Positions 59,732 through 64,000 of a stretch of DNA of 64,000 nt are shown here, piece by piece. Positions within the stretch are counted from its first letter, which is position 1. Each line of letters starts with the position of its first letter. The DNA is from Calonectria ilicicola. Taxonomy: Eukaryota; Ascomycota; Sordariomycetes; Hypocreales; Nectriaceae. The stretch is taken from positions 2,604,001 to 2,668,000 of the forward strand of contig CP085827.1 in assembly GCA_020809705.1 (NCBI GenBank). Direction: 5' to 3'. The position numbers and the translations under genes are program-made. The notes under the pieces were generated by a model. That model was given only the letters and a program-made list of their open reading frames with translations, did not search any database and was not told where the DNA came from.

Positions 59732-62690
59732 ACTCTGGTCAGGTCAACTACATTGAAGATTATTCTACATTGTGTTATTTTCACGGCCCTAATCTACCCA
59801 AAGTCCCATAAATCGGCCCGGAGTGCATACAAAATAGTGACGTTGCCTAGGTATTCCAGGATAAGAGACGTCTGAGATTGCGGTTGGAATGCGCGGCTTT
59901 CTGTGTCTTCGTTCGATCCAGGCTGCGTCTAAAAAAAGGGGAAGTGAGCACTCCAAGAAAGTCTGATTGTGTGCAACGAAAACCCAAGTTGTGAGTACGA
60001 ACATGGATGGACATAGAAAAGCAACTTTCTAAGAAACTTGCGTCCTTGTGTCTATTCATAGCCGCATGTTACAATACGAGAAGCGGGCTTCGTCATAGTA
60101 GCATATACGAGACAAATTGGAAGGCGCCTTTGAACAAACAACAAAAGTACATCAATCAGCAATATGGTATCTAATGGACATGGCAATACAAATCAGTATC
60201 ATCCATCGAGAAACCGTTCGATCCGCCGCGCTTAGGACCGTTTAATGTGGTGGCTGGTATCCATCGATCTCCTCTCAGATTCAATGATACTATTCCGGAA
60301 TTGGTTTACTGTTGAAGCTGGTACTAGCGTGTTATGACGGTTGGAATGTTCTGGGGTTATGGTAACGTTGCAAAATCATGGCTTTTGGTGGTCCTGTGCG
60401 ATGAGGGCACATGGCGACTGATGTCAACACAAATGGTTTGGAATGGCTATGCCAGATACCCGAGGCCAAACATGTCTCTGGTTAGTTTTTGCATCGGGAT
60501 TTCAGGCACTGTTTTGCCGCTATCCGAGCGATCCGGGCATGCTTGGCAAATGTTCGAAATGGCGGGGATAAAGACAACCAAATAGAGTTGACCAACTAAG
60601 CTACTAAAATATGCAACGTGTAAATGCCAAAGGGGAGACATGCAGCAGACTTGCGTAAATCCAAGCCGGAAAAGTATTGTTTTTCTGTTGAATGGCTGAA
60701 GACTGGATCGCAGATGGTATCAGAGACACGTCCAGGCTCTCGGGGAGAATCGGTGGCACGGACAGCCACGGACGGTGCCAGACATTTGGGCGTGCGTCTA
60801 ATTTCCATATGGACCGCACTGTCCGAAATCAATCGTCGTTATTGGTAGGATGTCAAAGGGGTAGACCAGATGGAATGGCGGGAAGCACAGCGGCCCGCTC
60901 ACTCACAGTGCGATCGGAATGGAGGAAGGGTCATGCCAGATGGGAACTGACTTATCACGTGGTACGAGCCTCTGGGTTGAATTCAAGGATTGACCATGCG
61001 AGAAGCATGCTCCTTGAGAATATATGCACTGACATATATACAAAGGAAAGCGGGAGGGAAATTTGACGGCCACCCCGGTTGGTGGAAAATCGCGTCAATC
61101 TTTTCATTGAGAATCTTCCACGGCATCTATCAGTTTATCAAGAAAGTGAACTCTGGCGTGATAGCCATCGGTGTTAACTTTGTGATATTGCAATGAGGTC
61201 ATTGAATCCGGCGTCCGCACGTCGGCTTGGATCAATGGACCGTTGGGATAGAGCATGACATTTTATTCCTTTTTCATTACTCGGATTTTCCTCCAGAATA
61301 CTTCTATCCAAGAATAAGAGAATACCCTAATTTGTATATCGCACGCGCACTGCGAGTCTATCATCGTAGCCTCTCATACATCATACATTGCACAGTGAAC
61401 AGAATCTCGTTTTCTTAACTTCTTTGGGCTCCATTTCTTCCTCCTTCCACCAATCGTGCCAATTCCCTCATGGCAGGCCTCCAGAACTAGGGTGGCCCCC
61501 TGCTAGCCCAAGATTAGGTCAAAGTCTAAGCGCTGACAAAGCGCCAAATTATGCATCGTGTCGCAGATCATAATGGACCGGACAGACCAAGAGGCACAGG
61601 CCCATGGGCAAAAAAGTTTTTGGCCGATATGGTTATTCAGACGTCTAAAAGAAGAGGAAGAAGAAGAAAAAACCCTTTGTCGTGTATAGAGATAGATCTC
61701 TTGAAGAGACTGCATCATGGAGAAAGGGCCGGCTCCGTGGGGCCGACAAGACTGATGATTTAAAGTTGGATGATGGGATGGAGCGTTTCAAGCAAGTTGG
61801 GCCAACCATGTCCTCCCACTTCCCGTGCCAAGGACTGGGCGGAAATGGGTCTCTTGGCTCGGTAGGCTGTGCCGAGAGGAAGCAGGCGAAACCGGGTGTT
61901 GATCACCTACGCCCCGGTTTTTCAAGGCGCTGTTCCTGAATTTCAAATGTGACAGCTTGAATTTGTAACGGGGTCGGGAGACCGGTGGGATAGATAATCG
62001 AGCAGGAGATAATCTGATCTAGCCGAGCGTTTTGTTGGTTATTCCATGCCCTCCACCTCGCGGAGCGCTGCAAGAGGCGCTGTCGCGCAAAGCAATATAG
62101 TCTTAAGAACAAAGCTAGAGTATGTCTTGAGCTTAAGTTACATGGAGTCGGGTTCCGCGGAATCTTAACCAGTCGACACGCCCACCGGCTCCCACTCCAA
62201 CTGCCAAGCTCTCCCATCTCCCTATCTGCCACTTATTGCCTCGATTCATCACACCCGCGCGGCAGAATCCACTCTGCCCTCAGCGAGTGCCGAGATGAAG
62301 GCCCACTACGCCACACCTTCGCCTCATGCTCATGACACATTGGGAGAGCTTAACACCAAACGGAGGGCGGCTCCGGCTCCTCTAAGGAGCCGTTTGAGCT
62401 ACGGCCCCGCAAAATCGTGTTAGTCGAGACAATCAAGGGCCGCCGCTTGGTCCAAGATGTTGGCTGCTCTCAATGGTCCATTGACGATCCCTGCGCTGTA
62501 TTGCATGCATGTCCCAGTTTGGCAGCCGGTCGTGGGGTTTTCTTTTTGTGTATACACAACAGGCAATAAGTCTCAGACAACAACTCATTGGCAATTACTA
62601 TTTAACAAACCCATCCCGCACCGGCTTCAATGGGGTTTTCATCCAGCACACCAACTTCAACTTCTCTACTTCTTCTTGCCATTCAAAACA
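59732..62690. other. 3 kb spacer without a supported gene
   Basis: Longest open frames are 124 codons or fewer and show no family features. A purine-rich AGAAGAGGAAGAAGAAGAAA tract lies at about 61648-61670. A second minus-strand frame at 61903-62232 is not convincing. The interval right of 62290 has a C-rich leader of the solute-binding gene. Confidence 0.4.
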
Positions 62691-63835
62691 ATGCTTCGCA
62701 ACATCCTCACTGTCGGCCTTTTGGCCAGCCCTGTTCTAGGCTATGATCAGGTTCTCGGCTTCAACAGCAACCCTGAGGTCGAGACCCGATCTCTGGATGA
62801 AATCTACGCAGCCGCCAAGAAGGAGGGAAGCGTCATCACCGTGTGGCACGGTGGTGATGAGAAGAACCAGCAAGACAGCCTGAAGGAAGCTTTCGCGAAG
62901 CGATTCCCTGGCCTCAGCCTCAACCTGACTGTCGACCTTTCCAAGTATCACGATGTCCGCGTCGATCAGCAGCTGGCCGCTGGCAGCGATGCCGTCTACG
63001 TCGACAGTGTTATTCTTCAGACCCTCCACGACTACCCTCGATGGGCTGCCGAGGGTGCCCTACTCAACTACGCCCCTGCTGGCTTCGATCAGATTGAGCA
63101 CGCATTCAAGGACGACACCGCCGCCTGGTACGGCCTTTACGTCTTCAACTGGTGCGGTGCCTACAACACCGACAAGCTGCAGAACATCACCGACCCCGTT
63201 GAGTGGGAGGACTGGCTGCGACCTGAGTTCAAAAACAAGCTCGCCATCACCTACCCCAACGATGACGATGCCGTCCTCTTTGCCTTCCACCTTGTGTAAG
63301 TTTTGATGCCTGAACGTTTGTCCCAATAGGAAATTAAACTAATTTAAACAGCATGCAACAATATGGCGAGGCTTGGTTCGACTCTCTCCTTAAGCAGAAC
63401 GTTCGCTGGGTCCGCGGCACTGCAACTCCCGGCACTCTTGTTTCCACTAGCAACAGCACCTCTGCCGCCTACTTTGCCGCCGGCGGTGGTTGGGGCACCA
63501 GCGGTAACATCAAATACTCTGTCCCCACGAAGGGCAAGTACGTCTCATGGCCCCAGACCGGTGCTATCCTCAAGGATGCCCCCCACCCTGAGGGAGCTAA
63601 GCTTCTTCACAACTGGATTCTGAGCGACGAGTTCCAAGGCCAGGGTATGTGGTCTGTCCGCCGTGACATCCCCACTCCCTCGGGCATGCCTAGCCTCTGG
63701 AACGCGACCGCCACCAACCCTGCCGAGTTTGCCCGTTTCATGGCTGACCGTGCCAATCTTGAGCGTCTCAAGCTCTACTTTGAGTCCAAGATTGGAACTG
63801 CCCAGGGTCTGAGCCCTCTTGAGGATGACATTTAG
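62691..63835 (+). CDS. Secreted bacterial-type extracellular solute-binding protein (ABC-transporter periplasmic binding fold)
   Basis: Exons 62691-63295 and 63352-63835 (56-nt intron, phase 2) encode 362 aa. A signal peptide covers about residues 1-17 (MLRNILTVGLLASPVLG). The mature part opens like bacterial Fe3+/thiamine-type binding proteins: SLDEIYAAAKKEGSVITVWHGG, DSLKEAFAKRFPGLSLNLTVDLSKYHDVRVDQQL, and hinge/second-lobe blocks YGLYVFNWCGAYNTDKL, PVEWEDWLRPEFKNKLAITYPNDDDAV, ATPGTLVSTSNSTSAAYFAA and HPEGAKLLHNWILSDEFQGQ. No membrane partner genes occur nearby and none is expected in a fungus. The intron shows that it is a resident nuclear gene, not contamination. The ligand (iron, thiamine, phosphonate or sugar) is unknown. 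Codons are C-rich. Confidence 0.9.
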
Positions 63836-64000
63836 ATGATTGGAATATGGTTTTAGACGAAGGATTTGCACACATCACGACAGCTATGATGATGGTGAGC
63901 TGTGTTTGAGTATATTTCGGGTTTTAGATGTTCAAAAAATCGTTTATTGTACATATTTATTGAAAATACCAATCCGATTCTTGCAATCAATACCTGGACC
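63836..64000. other. 3' region of the solute-binding protein gene
   Basis: AT-rich with GTACATATTTATTG near 63950; the window ends here and no further gene start is visible. Confidence 0.3.

Noticed and set aside
60334..61066. Several short open frames in the 3 kb spacer
   Set aside because: Overlap in different frames without motifs, signal peptides or splice logic.

Overview
This is a filamentous ascomycete nuclear sequence. Genes carry short introns of about 45-85 nt with GT-AG ends (two look like GC-AG), there are Zn(II)2Cys6 transcription factors, NACHT-ankyrin (NLR-like) proteins, secreted cell-wall and plant-polymer enzymes, and no operons. The mannitol dehydrogenase and the general gene set look like Sordariomycetes, probably Hypocreales. 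That placement is inference from protein resemblance, and I do not name a genus. Genes are sparse: about 23 genes or gene remnants, with many 0.5-3 kb spacers.

Layout. 0-3.2 kb: an NmrA-like reductase broken by an in-frame TAA, followed by a Zn2Cys6 regulator broken by several frame changes. 5.4-8.1 kb: a six-exon secreted GH3 beta-glucosidase. 8.2-13.8 kb: a small glycine-rich membrane protein, a 652-aa multispan membrane protein and an Aro8-like aminotransferase, all on the minus strand. 15.2-16.9 kb: an ankyrin protein with an RG-rich tail. 19.2-20.1 kb: a strongly codon-biased mannitol dehydrogenase/L-xylulose reductase-type SDR behind a 2.3 kb low-complexity spacer. 22.0-29.6 kb: an island bounded by two related hAT-like MITEs (one containing a second, nested MITE), with an NLR-like NACHT-ankyrin gene and a D-serine dehydratase-like gene between them. 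29.8-32.0 kb: a Zn2Cys6 regulator. 32.5-38.4 kb: a tRNA-His-like remnant, a small secreted Kre9/Knh1-type protein, a short neutral-ceramidase-like protein and a cutinase. 38.6-40.8 kb: a probably decayed gene ending in a membrane segment. 42.6-44.9 kb: a third Zn2Cys6 regulator. 46.0-49.6 kb: kynureninase and indoleamine 2,3-dioxygenase, divergent from one spacer. 50.4-56.1 kb: four minus-strand genes (unknown, EVE-domain, unknown, SnoaL-like). 57.2-63.8 kb: an amidohydrolase with a signal-like N-terminus, a small secreted protein and a secreted bacterial-type solute-binding protein.

How genes fit together. The clearest functional pair is kynureninase plus IDO, two steps of tryptophan to kynurenine to anthranilate/3-hydroxyanthranilate metabolism, which feeds NAD+ synthesis. 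Beta-glucosidase, cutinase and several small secreted proteins suit a plant- or debris-associated life. I see no PKS, NRPS or terpene synthase core gene, so I do not call a biosynthetic cluster. The most unusual area is the MITE-bounded NLR region. Its P-loop is encoded by a 25-nt micro-exon and its last ankyrin repeats are nearly identical at DNA level.
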